A stretch of 64,000 nucleotides of DNA from CAHJWH01 sp965198905 (GTDB taxonomy: Bacteria; Pseudomonadota; Alphaproteobacteria; Caulobacterales; Caulobacteraceae), in NCBI GenBank assembly GCA_965198905.1, contig OZ240678.1, positions 372,001 to 436,000 on the forward strand, given 5' to 3'. The notes under the pieces are model-generated. The model had not been told where the DNA came from, did no database searches, and saw only the letters and a program-made list of their open reading frames with translations. This document shows, piece after piece, positions 26,398 to 34,602 of the stretch. Every line of letters starts with the position of its first letter. Within the stretch, counting starts at the first letter, position 1. The translations under genes were made by a program, and so were the position numbers.

Positions 26398-26427
26398 TTG
26401 CGGGGCGAGCGCGCGACGGTCTATAAG
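26398..26427 (+). promoter_or_regulatory. Candidate promoter of tRNA-Val
   Basis: TTGCGG at 26398-26403 and TATAAG at 26422-26427 are separated by 18 nt and end 15 nt before the tRNA, which fits a housekeeping-sigma promoter. Confidence 0.5.
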
Positions 26428-26442
26428 GCCGCTCCCCGGTCA

Positions 26443-26517
26443 GGATGCGTAGCTCAGCGGGAGAGCACCTCGTTGACATCGAGGGGGTCACAGGTTCAAT
26501 CCCTGTCGCGTCCACCA
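26443..26517 (+). tRNA. tRNA-Val(GAC)
   Basis: 75 nt with a full cloverleaf. Acceptor GGATGCG (26443-26449) pairs with CGCGTCC (26507-26513). The anticodon loop TTGACAT has anticodon GAC at 26475-26477. The T loop is TTCAATC, the discriminator is A and CCA is encoded at 26515-26517. Confidence 0.97.
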
Positions 26518-26635
26518 CTCTTTATCTAAAGCGCTAAAAGAATTGGCGATTCGGTTTGCCGAAGCACAGCAGACCGAGCGTAGCTTCGGTCAACGGCTAC
26601 AAATCTCGGAGCCGGGCCGATAGGTTATTCCGCAG

Positions 26636-27040
26636 CTAAGCCCACGCCCGCATCCCGATCGAGGTGATGGTAGCGGGCTGCTGGACGAGTTTGTTCCACG
26701 CCGCACAGCACTGGGTCACGATGTCGTCGTAGGATTTGAAGATGCGGTTCGAGAGCCAGTTGTCTCTCATGTATTGCCAGATGTTCTCCACTGGGTTCAG
26801 CTCAGGACACCGAGCTGGCAGCGAGATGATGCTGACGTTGGAAGGCAGGACGAGTTTCTTTGTCGTGTGCCAACCCGCCTGGTCCATGATGAGGACGGCG
26901 TGTGCGCCCGGCGCGACGGCGAGGGATATCTCCGCCAAGTGCAGGTTCATCACCGAGGTGTCGCAGAAGGGCAGGACAAGCCCGGCCGCCTTGCCGTGCT
27001 GGGGGCATATCGCTCCGAAGAGTTCACCGCCTTGAATCAA
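26636..27040 (-). pseudogene. IS630-type transposase, C-terminal fragment
   Basis: The 134-residue frame corresponds to the second half of the IS630/Tc1 DDE domain. LIMDQAGWHTTKKL carries a catalytic Asp, and SLPARCPELNPVENIWQYMRDNW carries the catalytic Glu. The N-terminal helix-turn-helix and the first catalytic Asp are missing, and no frame upstream supplies them. It is therefore an inactive remnant. It begins about 120 nt past the 3' end of tRNA-Val. No pair of terminal inverted repeats or target duplication was found. Confidence 0.88.
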
Positions 27041-27116
27041 CCCGAGCCGACCGCCGCAAGCCCCCTCAAGCCACGCCCTCGGAGGGCCGGTATAAGTCGT
27101 CGCGTCAGCGCAACGG

Positions 27117-27147
27117 AAAACGGCGGCGTCTTGTGGACGCCGCCGTT
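27117..27147 (-). terminator. Intrinsic terminator of the DUF4331-lipoprotein operon
   Basis: A perfect 12-bp stem, 27119-27130 against 27136-27147, encloses a 5-nt loop. Read on the minus strand it is followed by TTTTCC. It lies 27 nt past the lipoprotein stop codon. Confidence 0.85.
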
Positions 27148-27174
27148 CCAGGGTCCGCGCAAGTGCGGGATTGC

Positions 27175-27468
27175 CTAGTTGCCGATATTGGCCAGAGACG
27201 TCGCCTGAGTGGTGTTGCTAACGGCGACCACGTCGCTGGTGCTGACATTGGCCGGCTGGGTGTTGGGGCCGGCGTTGAAGTCCGTGGCGAAGCCCGAGCC
27301 GAAGCCCGAGACGACGTTGGTGGTCGTGGTGTTGTTGGTGGTGTTGGTCACGGTCGCGACGCCGTTATTGTTGTTGTGATGGCTGCAGGCGACGATCGCC
27401 AGGGCCAGGGCGGTGAGGGCGGCGGAGCGCCACCCCCGGCCGAGTGAACCTTTGCTGCGCTGAGCCAT
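27175..27468 (-). CDS. Small Asn/Thr-rich lipoprotein
   Basis: 97 residues. A basic N-terminus and hydrophobic segment end in the lipobox IVAC (Cys about 28), followed by SHHNNNNG and a low-complexity, Asn/Thr-rich tail with TNTTNNTTTTN and alternating Val/Ser/Asn. No catalytic domain is visible. The start lies 3 nt after the DUF4331 stop, so the two are almost certainly cotranscribed and probably coupled. It is presumably anchored in the outer membrane and may serve as a partner or anchor of DUF4331. No named family was recognised. Confidence 0.75.
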   Translation of the reverse strand: MAQRSKGSLGRGWRSAALTALALAIVACSHHNNNNGVATVTNTTNNTTTTNVVSGFGSGFATDFNAGPNTQPANVSTSDVVAVSNTTQATSLANIGN

Positions 27469-27471
27469 GGC

Positions 27472-29100
27472 CTAGTTCATCCCACCGTAAGCCGGTTGAG
27501 CCGCGGCCCTGGCCGTGATCGGCGAGCCCGGGATGGGCGTATTCAGGTAGGGGAAGACGTTCTGGACGTTATTGGCGTTGATCGGAGCGCCGTCTGTGAA
27601 GGCGACGTTGCCGGTCGGCGCATCCGAAGGTTGGCAAAGCCCCAGGGCGGTCTGCTTGCCGCTGATCGGCACCGGATAACACAGCCGGCCCATTGCCACC
27701 CGAAGGGTGATGTCCACCGCGTCATCGCCCGGCCGACGCCCGTTGGGATAACCGGCGAGGTCGTCACCGACGACGCCGTAAGTGCTCTGACTGGCCTGGG
27801 GCGTGGGGTTGATGGCCGTGTTCAGGCGCATCGTCTCCGCTGGCGTGACCACCATCTGCTGGTTCAACGTGGCGATACCGGTCAGGAAGGTGGCGACCAG
27901 ATCGTTGCGCGGGAAGTTGGTGGGCGCAAGCGTCGTCAGATTAGTCCCCAACGTCGCATTCACCGGCGCCTTGAACAGCAGGCTCAAGATCGCCGGGAAG
28001 GTCGGATTGGTCACATAGTCGCCGAACTGAGCGTCGTTCTTCGGCATCGAGGCGTTGAAGGTGTCTTTGACCGGCAGTCCGATGACCAGTTCGTTGACGA
28101 GCGGATTGGCCAAGCGCGACACCTGGGTGTAAGCCCCACCCTGCACCGACTCCTGGGTGTATTTGGCATTGGGGTCGAGCAGGCGCGCCTGTGGCAGGCT
28201 GGCGGTGGTCCACGCTCCGATGACCCCGTTGCCCGATCCGGTCAGACACGCGATGGGGATTTCCAGCGCGAAGGTGTCGACGTTCGTCTTGCCGGCGATG
28301 TCATCATTGGCGTGCGACTGGGTGATCCCGCCGGGAAAGCCCTTGCCGTCGCCGGCCCCTGCCGAGCTGTCGCCTTCGATCGGGACGAAGTTCACCAGGT
28401 CGAAGATTTCGCCGAGGTTGACGGCGAAGGCGTCGGCGCGCTGGCCGACGAAAATGCGTCCCGGCGTCGAGCAGTTGGGGATGTTCACCGTATAGATGAA
28501 CTGGTCGGCATATCCCTTATAGGTCGGAACCGTCTTGTAGCCGATGTTGTCCAAGGGCTTGCGGAAGACGGTGTTGCCATCGGGGGCATTGCTGACCGAC
28601 GCGCGCGTCCCGCTACGAGAATCGCCGGTGATCAGGGTCAAGGTGTAGTCCTCCACCTCGTTCAAGTTCGGCGAGTCGGTGCCGTTGACCGGACCCGCCG
28701 CGCGAAGCGCGATCGGTAGCGTCTTGGAGCCGACCGTCAAGGCGATGCCGGTATTGTTGTTTCGCAGATGGTTGTTGAACTTGAACTGGTAGGTGAGGTC
28801 TTCAACCCCGTCACCGTTGCTGTCGATGTGGACCTCGTAGATCGCATCGGGATCCATGGTGTAATAGTTCGGCCCAGCGCCTGGCGACTGCACGCCCTGG
28901 TAGTTGGCCAGGATGGTGACATAGGCCGCCCGCCCCGGCTCGTAGCTTCGGAACATATAGAAGTCGGTGGCGTCCACCTTGGGCAGCTTGGTGATCCCCG
29001 GCGCTTCCCTGTGGCTGGAGGCCAAGGCGGGGTGGGCGACCAACGCCGCCGCCGCCGTGAGCACGGCCAGATGGTCGAGCCTTGGTTTTCTCAGTCTCAT
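27472..29100 (-). CDS. DUF4331-family exported protein
   Basis: 542 residues. GGGAG lies 7-8 nt before the Met at 29100, which starts a signal peptide ending AHPALASS. The mature N-terminus SSHREAPGITKLPKVDATDFYMF is the DUF4331 hallmark; VHIDSNGDGVEDLTYQFKF has a calcium-loop-like appearance. DUF4331 proteins are secreted and uncharacterised. An earlier in-frame extension would include sequence without signal character. It is followed within 3 nt by a small lipoprotein gene and preceded, 177 nt away, by a Pro-rich membrane protein on the same strand. Confidence 0.9.
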   Translation of the reverse strand: MRLRKPRLDHLAVLTAAAALVAHPALASSHREAPGITKLPKVDATDFYMFRSYEPGRAAYVTILANYQGVQSPGAGPNYYTMDPDAIYEVHIDSNGDGVEDLTYQFKFNNHLRNNNTGIALTVGSKTLPIALRAAGPVNGTDSPNLNEVEDYTLTLITGDSRSGTRASVSNAPDGNTVFRKPLDNIGYKTVPTYKGYADQFIYTVNIPNCSTPGRIFVGQRADAFAVNLGEIFDLVNFVPIEGDSSAGAGDGKGFPGGITQSHANDDIAGKTNVDTFALEIPIACLTGSGNGVIGAWTTASLPQARLLDPNAKYTQESVQGGAYTQVSRLANPLVNELVIGLPVKDTFNASMPKNDAQFGDYVTNPTFPAILSLLFKAPVNATLGTNLTTLAPTNFPRNDLVATFLTGIATLNQQMVVTPAETMRLNTAINPTPQASQSTYGVVGDDLAGYPNGRRPGDDAVDITLRVAMGRLCYPVPISGKQTALGLCQPSDAPTGNVAFTDGAPINANNVQNVFPYLNTPIPGSPITARAAAQPAYGGMN

Positions 29101-29277
29101 TGAGACATCTCCCGACGACGAGCGTATGCCGAACCGCCCTCGACCGGAAGGCGGAGCGTGTAAGGAAGTTATCAGGTCTGAAACTTTCCAGCAGGGTTTG
29201 TGTTTGAAAAGCGACCATACGTCGACAAAAGTCGGTTTGCAGTAAGGCGAGCCCGTCAAATTATCATCTCTGCGTTC

Positions 29278-29985
29278 CTAAGGGGTTTCGCCCATAAGGT
29301 CCGTCCACCGCCATAGTCCGGAGCCCAGGCCCACGATGGTGGAGCCCTTGCCATCGGGCACGGCGATGAGGCGGGGACCGCGAACCTGCTCCGTCTGGCA
29401 GGCCGGCGGAGCGGAGCGCACCGTCTGCACCACGGCGTCATGCAGCGGTCCGAAAACCGCCACGCCGCCCAGAGCCTGGGCGTCTGTCCAGGTTCCATCC
29501 CAGAGCAGGATGGCGTTCGCCACCGATCGGGCCGAGCTGGGGACGCTTTGCAGGGCCTTCAAGGCTTCAGGATCGGTGCGCAGGCGCTGCTGCAGTCGTG
29601 CGAGCATGTCGCAGGTCTCGGCGGTGGCGGCGATCGACGGGAGGGGCGCGGACAGGCTCGCGCTTTGCGGCGCGCTCGGCGCGGGAGACGGGACGGCTGG
29701 CGGGGGAGCCGGCAGCACGAGGTCTGACGGGCTGGGCGCGACCCAGGCCTTCACGAGGGGCGGTCCTGCAGCCGGTTGTGACGGGGTGGGCGGCGCCTTC
29801 GCCGCAGCCGGGGCGGCCGTGATCGCCGCGAAGCCGAGCAGGATCGGCGGATCGACGGGACGAGTGAGCGGCGCAGGCGCGGCGACGAGGAAGGCGATCA
29901 GCAGAGCCGAATGCGCGAGCGCGACCAGACCGAAGAGCAGTATCCGCCGAACCCACGTTCTTCGGCCTTCGTGAGCGGTCATCAT
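29278..29985 (-). CDS. Pro/Ala-rich single-pass membrane protein, TonB-like topology
   Basis: 235 residues. The basic N-terminus and one transmembrane helix (about 13-36) are followed by a long Pro/Ala/Ser linker (about 37-120) and a compact C-terminal domain of about 110 residues containing two Cys (ETCDMLARL and PPACQTEQV) and NAILLWDGTW. The layout recalls TonB, but the C-terminal domain lacks the TonB fold motifs. An orphan periplasmic-spanning protein is a safer call. It sits between the Crp/Fnr regulator (40 nt upstream) and DUF4331 on the same strand. Confidence 0.65.
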   Translation of the reverse strand: MMTAHEGRRTWVRRILLFGLVALAHSALLIAFLVAAPAPLTRPVDPPILLGFAAITAAPAAAKAPPTPSQPAAGPPLVKAWVAPSPSDLVLPAPPPAVPSPAPSAPQSASLSAPLPSIAATAETCDMLARLQQRLRTDPEALKALQSVPSSARSVANAILLWDGTWTDAQALGGVAVFGPLHDAVVQTVRSAPPACQTEQVRGPRLIAVPDGKGSTIVGLGSGLWRWTDLMGETP

Positions 29986-30025
29986 CGACGCCGGCGCGTC
30001 AGGCTGAACGAGGCGCAGGCCCGCG

Positions 30026-30757
30026 TCAGGCGCGCAGGCGGATCGGCATCTGAAAGCCGACGGCGGCGGAGAGGCGCCCGCGGTCGGGCAGGGCCACGCA
30101 GCCGGAGCGGACTTGCAGCAGCCCGTCCTGCCTGAGCAGACGCAACGTACGGTTCACATGGGTCTCGCTCAGTCCGAGCATCTGGCCCAGCTGCTCCTGG
30201 GTCAAGGGCATGAGGAACTGGTCCCCGTTCGTCAGTCCCACCACCGACAAACGCTCGAAGACCTCCAGCATGAGATGTCCCACGCGCTCATAGGCGTTAA
30301 AGGCGCCCAGGCGTACGACGTGGTCGCAGATATAGCCGTCTCTGTGAAGCTGGGCCGCCCGCAGGGCCTGCAGAATCGCCGGGTGGCGCGGAGACCCTTC
30401 GGCCGAACCGGCGACCATTTCCGAGGCGTCGGCCAGCACGACCGGCGAGATCGCCTCGATCGTCGGACAAAGCAACGGCAGACCGGGATAGACATCTCCA
30501 ACGGCGTCGCCCGGCAGGATCAAGCATAAGATTTGGCGGCGGCCATCCTGCAACAGCCGAAAGCTGCAAGCCCACCCGGAGAGTATCACCCAGAGCCTGC
30601 CAGAGCTCAGGTTCAGCTGCGCGCCTGCACCCACCTCGTCGTCACGGACGGCGAGATTGCGCAGGACGGCCACGTCGATTGCGCTGATGTCGCGAAACTT
30701 CTGAAGCCGCTTCAGCGGAATATCGAGCAACCCGCGGTTTGACGGGACCCTCGCCAC
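30026..30757 (-). CDS. Crp/Fnr-family transcriptional regulator
   Basis: 243 residues from GTG at 30757 (GAGG about 6 nt upstream). The cyclic-nucleotide-type beta-barrel covers about 20-140 (FRLLQDGRRQILCLILPGDAVGD). The C-terminal winged helix covers about 170-230 with LTQEQLGQMLGLSETHVNRTLRLLRQDGLL. No N-terminal Cys cluster is present, so it is not an oxygen-sensing FNR. It is the first gene of the minus-strand run toward DUF4331 and may control it. A longer reading frame upstream is discounted because it lacks family sequence. Confidence 0.9.
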   Translation of the reverse strand: MARVPSNRGLLDIPLKRLQKFRDISAIDVAVLRNLAVRDDEVGAGAQLNLSSGRLWVILSGWACSFRLLQDGRRQILCLILPGDAVGDVYPGLPLLCPTIEAISPVVLADASEMVAGSAEGSPRHPAILQALRAAQLHRDGYICDHVVRLGAFNAYERVGHLMLEVFERLSVVGLTNGDQFLMPLTQEQLGQMLGLSETHVNRTLRLLRQDGLLQVRSGCVALPDRGRLSAAVGFQMPIRLRA

Positions 30758-31147
30758 CCAACACCTCGTCCATCTATCACTTTGTATACGGCCGCGACGC
30801 GCTACCGGATGCGGGAGGATTAAGGGCGAAATGCGATTCAAGACGTCCAAACAGGCGATGCTAACATTTATTAGCACTTTTGTTCCGCGTGCTGACGCTT
30901 CGCCCTCCCACCACAGGGCCAGAATACAGGCGCGCGAGTAAAGCCGGTCCTGCCGCGATTTACGGTAGACAAACTTTTGTTTAGAGGGGGACACCCACTC
31001 AGGCCGCAGGATTTTGGGTTTGCTTCGTAGCCCGGCTTGAACTCGTCGTCCGGGGATCGAAACATAAGTCATCCGCTACCCTGTCGGCAGGCAGGCGGAG
31101 CTCCCGTCGGGCGCCTAATCTTAATCGCCGGGCCCTATCATCTGAGC
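30758..31147. other. Divergent intergenic region, relatively AT-rich
   Basis: 390 nt between the Crp/Fnr gene and the response regulator. It contains stretches such as TAACATTTATTAGCAC and an ACAAAC-TTTT-GTTTAG near-dyad around 30970. No gene is evident. It is long enough to hold separate promoters for both directions. No canonical TTGAT-N4-ATCAA box was found. Confidence 0.4.
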
Positions 31148-31612
31148 ATGCCAAATGAGGCCCGCCGCTCCGCCCTCCCCATCGAACCCGCGATCTCTCA
31201 CGAGCGGGCGGCGAAGCAGCGGGTCCTGCTGCGCGCGCTCATCGCTGAGGATCACCTTGTATATCGTCAGCTGCTGGGCTCCGTGCTCGAGCAGTTCGGC
31301 ATCCAACCGACGCTGGTGGCTGACGGGGGCGAAGCGGTGACGGAGTGGCGCCGGGGTCGCTTCGACGTTCTTCTGCTGGACATCAACATGCCGCGGATGT
31401 CCGGGCTCGCCGCAACCAGGATCATCAGGTCGGAGGAGAAGGACCGATCGTCGACGCCGATCATCATCGTCTCTTCAGACTTCCGTCCTGAGAGCATTTC
31501 CCAATGCCTGGAGGCGGGGGCGGATCTTCACCTGGCTAAACCCGTGACGGCGACCGTCCTGGCGAGCGCCTTGAACAGCGTCCTGGGCGACGGTGCGTTC
31601 GCCGCTGGCTAG
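31148..31612 (+). CDS. Single-domain response regulator (receiver only)
   Basis: 154 residues. After a 25-residue tail, a CheY-like receiver has the acidic pair E34/D35, phospho-acceptor D78 in LLLDINMPRMSG, the switch Ser/Thr in IIIVSSD and the conserved Lys in HLAKPV. No output domain is present, so it would act by protein-protein contact, as DivK or CpdR do. The kinase is not in the neighbourhood. It is divergent from the Crp/Fnr gene. Confidence 0.9.
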   Translation: MPNEARRSALPIEPAISHERAAKQRVLLRALIAEDHLVYRQLLGSVLEQFGIQPTLVADGGEAVTEWRRGRFDVLLLDINMPRMSGLAATRIIRSEEKDRSSTPIIIVSSDFRPESISQCLEAGADLHLAKPVTATVLASALNSVLGDGAFAAG

Positions 31613-31803
31613 CCTGCGGCCCCACCCCTGGACCGCCCGGTCGTCATCCCTGTCCGGGCCGGAAATCCGTCCCGCACCGAGACGTCTGGAGCAGCGGCGG
31701 TTTGGCCGCATCGCCTCCGACATCTGAGGGACACATCCGGCTGCGACTCGCCGGGCCAAGCGGCCGGAAGGGCGGACCCGGACGGCCTTGGCGTAGAAGA
31801 GGG

Positions 31804-34602
31804 GTGAGGGTGGGGCGTTCACGCTGGCGGAGCGGCGCGGGGGCGGGACTGCGCGGCCTGGTGGGCGCCGCGGGGCTGCTGAGCCTGTTGGCCTGGGGCG
31901 CTCCGGCGTGGGCGCAGGGCGGCTCGCTCCAGCCGCCCGTGGAGGACGACGCGCCGGACGAGGCCGCGCCGGCGCCGGCGAACGCCAGCTCCACGGTGGC
32001 CCCCGTCACCGTCACCGCCCGAAAGCGAGCGCCGCAGCCCGGGGCCGTGGTGGGCGACATCAAGCCCGAGCTGCAGCTCGGGCCCGCCGACATCCGCTCC
32101 TATGGGGTGAGCACGGTCACCGAGCTCCTGAACGAGCTGTCGCCCGAGACCCGCAGCGATCGCGGGCGGGGCGGCGAGAGCCCGGTGGTGCTGCTGAACG
32201 GACGGCGCATCTCCAGCTTCGCCGAGGTGCAGAACATCCCCACCGAAGCCATCGCCAGGATCGACATCCTGCCCGAGGAGGTCGCGCTTAAGTACGGCTA
32301 CACCGCCAACCAGCGGGTGGTGAACATCGTGCTGCGCCGCAGATTCCACGCCATCACCGGTGAGCTGCAGGGCGGCGGCCCGACCGAGGGCGGCCAGGCC
32401 ACGGGCCAGGCGGAGCTCGACCTGCTGCGTCTGCACGGCGACAACCGGCTGAACCTGGACCTGAAGTACCAGGGCGCGTCCAACCTGACCGAAGCCGACC
32501 GGGACCTGACCTCCATCGAGGCGGGCCAGCCGTTCGACCTGACCGGCAACGTGGTCTCGCCAAGCTCTGGCGCCGACATCGACCCGCAGCTGAGCGCGCT
32601 GGTGGGCCATCCAGTGACGATCGCCGGCGTGCCCGCGGGGCTGGGCGGCCGCGCGCCGAGCCTGTCGGACTTCGCGGGAACCTCGAACGTGGCCAACGTC
32701 ACCGACGTGGGGCGCGACCGCACCCTGCTGCCCGCCACCCAGTCGATCACCGCCAATGCGGTGATGAGCCAGCCGATCTTCGGGGGCGTCCACGCCACGC
32801 TCAATGCGACGCTCGGCGCCACCACCAGCGATACGCTGCAGGGGCTGCCGGGGCTGACCCTGCTGGTCCCAACGGGCAATCCATTCTCGCCCTTCACCCA
32901 GGCGGTGGATGTGGACCGTTACGCCTCCAACCTCGGCCCGCTGCGCCAGAGCGTGGACGGCTGGACCGCGCACCTCGGGAGCACGCTGAACAAGGACCTG
33001 GGCGACTGGCGGCTGTCGCTCACCGACGCCTACGACCACGCCGACACCACCACCGACACCGACACCGACGCAGATCCCACTCAGCTCCAGGCTTTGCTGA
33101 GCGCCGACTCGGCTAGCTTCGACCCCTTCGGTCCCCTCCCCGCCAGCCTGGTCCCGGCCCAGGCTCGGGACACCGCAGACTCGCGCTCGGACTCCGGCAA
33201 CATCCAGGTCCTGGCCAACGGACCGCTGTTCAAGGTCCCCGCGGGCGCGTTCTACGCCAGCCTCAAGCTCGGCGACACCGAGAGCCTGCAGAACTCCACC
33301 TCCCAGCTCGAGGGCGTGTTCCAGAAGCTCAGCCTGTCGCGCAACGACGCCAACGCGCAGGCCAACATGGACCTGCCGCTCACCAGTCGAGAGCACCGCG
33401 TGTTTCCACAGCTCGGCGACCTTTCGATGAACGTGAACGCGGCGGTGGACCAGCTGTCGGACATCGGGACACTCACCACCCTGGGCTACGGGCTGAACTG
33501 GACGCCGGTGGACGGGGTGAACCTGATCGTCTCGCGCACCCAGGACCAGGCCGCGCCGACCATAGCCCAGCTCGCCGGGCCGCTGGTCACCACCCCGGGG
33601 GTGCGCCTGTTCGACTACGCCACGGGTCAGACCGTGGACGTGACCCAGGTGAGCGGCGGGAACGCCAACCTTGCGGCCGACCACCGGCAGGTGACCAAGA
33701 TCGGGCTGACCTGGAAGCCGGTCCCGCTAAAGGACCTCACCGTCACCGCCAACTACATCGTCAGCCACATCTCCGACCCCATCGCCACCTTCCCCGCCGC
33801 CGACGCCCAGATCGAGGCCGCCTTCCCCGACCGTTTCGTGCGCGACGCCAACGGCGTGCTGACGGAGGAGGATGATCGGTCGGTGAACTTCGCCAGCCAG
33901 GACCGAAAGGAGCTGCGCTACGGCTTGAACTACGCCCTGCCGATCGGGCCGCAGCCGCCGCCTCGCAGCCATCGACGCCGCAGCGGCGAGGAAGGCCGCG
34001 GCGGTCCTGGCGGCGAGGGGGAGCATGGCGGAGGCGACGGGGGCGGAGGCGATGGCGGCGGGCGAGGCTTCGACGGGGGGCGTGGCGGCCCTGGAGGCGG
34101 CCGGGGCTTTGGAGGCGGGCGGCTGCAGTTCGCCGTCTACCACACCGTCTATTTCGAGGACCGCCAGCTGGTGCGCCCGGGCGTGCCGGCGCTGGACTTC
34201 CTGAACGGCGCGGCGATGGGAAATACCGGCGGCCAGTACCGCCAAGAGATCGAGGCCCAGGCCGGCTTCACCCTGTTCGGCTTCGGCGCGAGACTTTCGG
34301 CGGACTGGCGCAGCGCCACGACGGTGATCGGGGCGAGCGGCGCGGCGAACGCGACGCTGAACTTCTCAGATATCGGAACGATCAACCTGCGTCTGTTCGA
34401 CATGCTCGGCCAGCAGCCGCCGGTGGTGGCGCGGCTCCCGTGGCTTCGAGGCTCGCGCGTGAGCCTGAACGTGGTCAACCTGTTCGACCAGCGCATCCAG
34501 GTCCGCGACGCCAACGGCGCCACGCCGCTGATCTATCAATCGGCCTATCTCAACCCGGCGGGCCGCACCGTGACCCTGAGCCTGCGCAAGCTGTTCTACT
34601 GA
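31804..34602 (+). CDS. TonB-dependent receptor with Gly-rich insertion
   Basis: About 932 residues if the GTG at 31804 is used; the start is uncertain and the ATG at 31702 or GTG at 31810 are alternatives. The signal peptide ends GAPAWAQ. The plug follows (VAPVTVTARKR, VVLLNGRRISS, IPTEAIARIDILPEEVALKYGY) with a large barrel ending LRKLFY. Between barrel strands, near residues 720-780, is a highly charged then glycine-rich insertion (GEEGRGGPGGEGEHGGGDGG and more). The receptor belongs to the OmpA/plug-type branch frequent in Caulobacterales; the ligand is unknown. Its 3' end overlaps the convergent glycosyltransferase gene by 7 nt. Confidence 0.88.
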   Translation: MRVGRSRWRSGAGAGLRGLVGAAGLLSLLAWGAPAWAQGGSLQPPVEDDAPDEAAPAPANASSTVAPVTVTARKRAPQPGAVVGDIKPELQLGPADIRSYGVSTVTELLNELSPETRSDRGRGGESPVVLLNGRRISSFAEVQNIPTEAIARIDILPEEVALKYGYTANQRVVNIVLRRRFHAITGELQGGGPTEGGQATGQAELDLLRLHGDNRLNLDLKYQGASNLTEADRDLTSIEAGQPFDLTGNVVSPSSGADIDPQLSALVGHPVTIAGVPAGLGGRAPSLSDFAGTSNVANVTDVGRDRTLLPATQSITANAVMSQPIFGGVHATLNATLGATTSDTLQGLPGLTLLVPTGNPFSPFTQAVDVDRYASNLGPLRQSVDGWTAHLGSTLNKDLGDWRLSLTDAYDHADTTTDTDTDADPTQLQALLSADSASFDPFGPLPASLVPAQARDTADSRSDSGNIQVLANGPLFKVPAGAFYASLKLGDTESLQNSTSQLEGVFQKLSLSRNDANAQANMDLPLTSREHRVFPQLGDLSMNVNAAVDQLSDIGTLTTLGYGLNWTPVDGVNLIVSRTQDQAAPTIAQLAGPLVTTPGVRLFDYATGQTVDVTQVSGGNANLAADHRQVTKIGLTWKPVPLKDLTVTANYIVSHISDPIATFPAADAQIEAAFPDRFVRDANGVLTEEDDRSVNFASQDRKELRYGLNYALPIGPQPPPRSHRRRSGEEGRGGPGGEGEHGGGDGGGGDGGGRGFDGGRGGPGGGRGFGGGRLQFAVYHTVYFEDRQLVRPGVPALDFLNGAAMGNTGGQYRQEIEAQAGFTLFGFGARLSADWRSATTVIGASGAANATLNFSDIGTINLRLFDMLGQQPPVVARLPWLRGSRVSLNVVNLFDQRIQVRDANGATPLIYQSAYLNPAGRTVTLSLRKLFY

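Noticed and set aside
26571..26590. Hairpin GACCGA...TCGGTC after tRNA-Val as a terminator
   Set aside because: Six base pairs, long loop and no T-run; too weak.
29278..29985. Annotation as energy transducer TonB
   Set aside because: Topology fits, but the C-terminal domain lacks the TonB signature; called only TonB-like in layout.
31819..33684. A 621-residue antisense frame inside the second TonB receptor
   Set aside because: It is a GC-rich shadow frame, Gly/Val/Arg repeats without domains. The plus-strand receptor is well supported.
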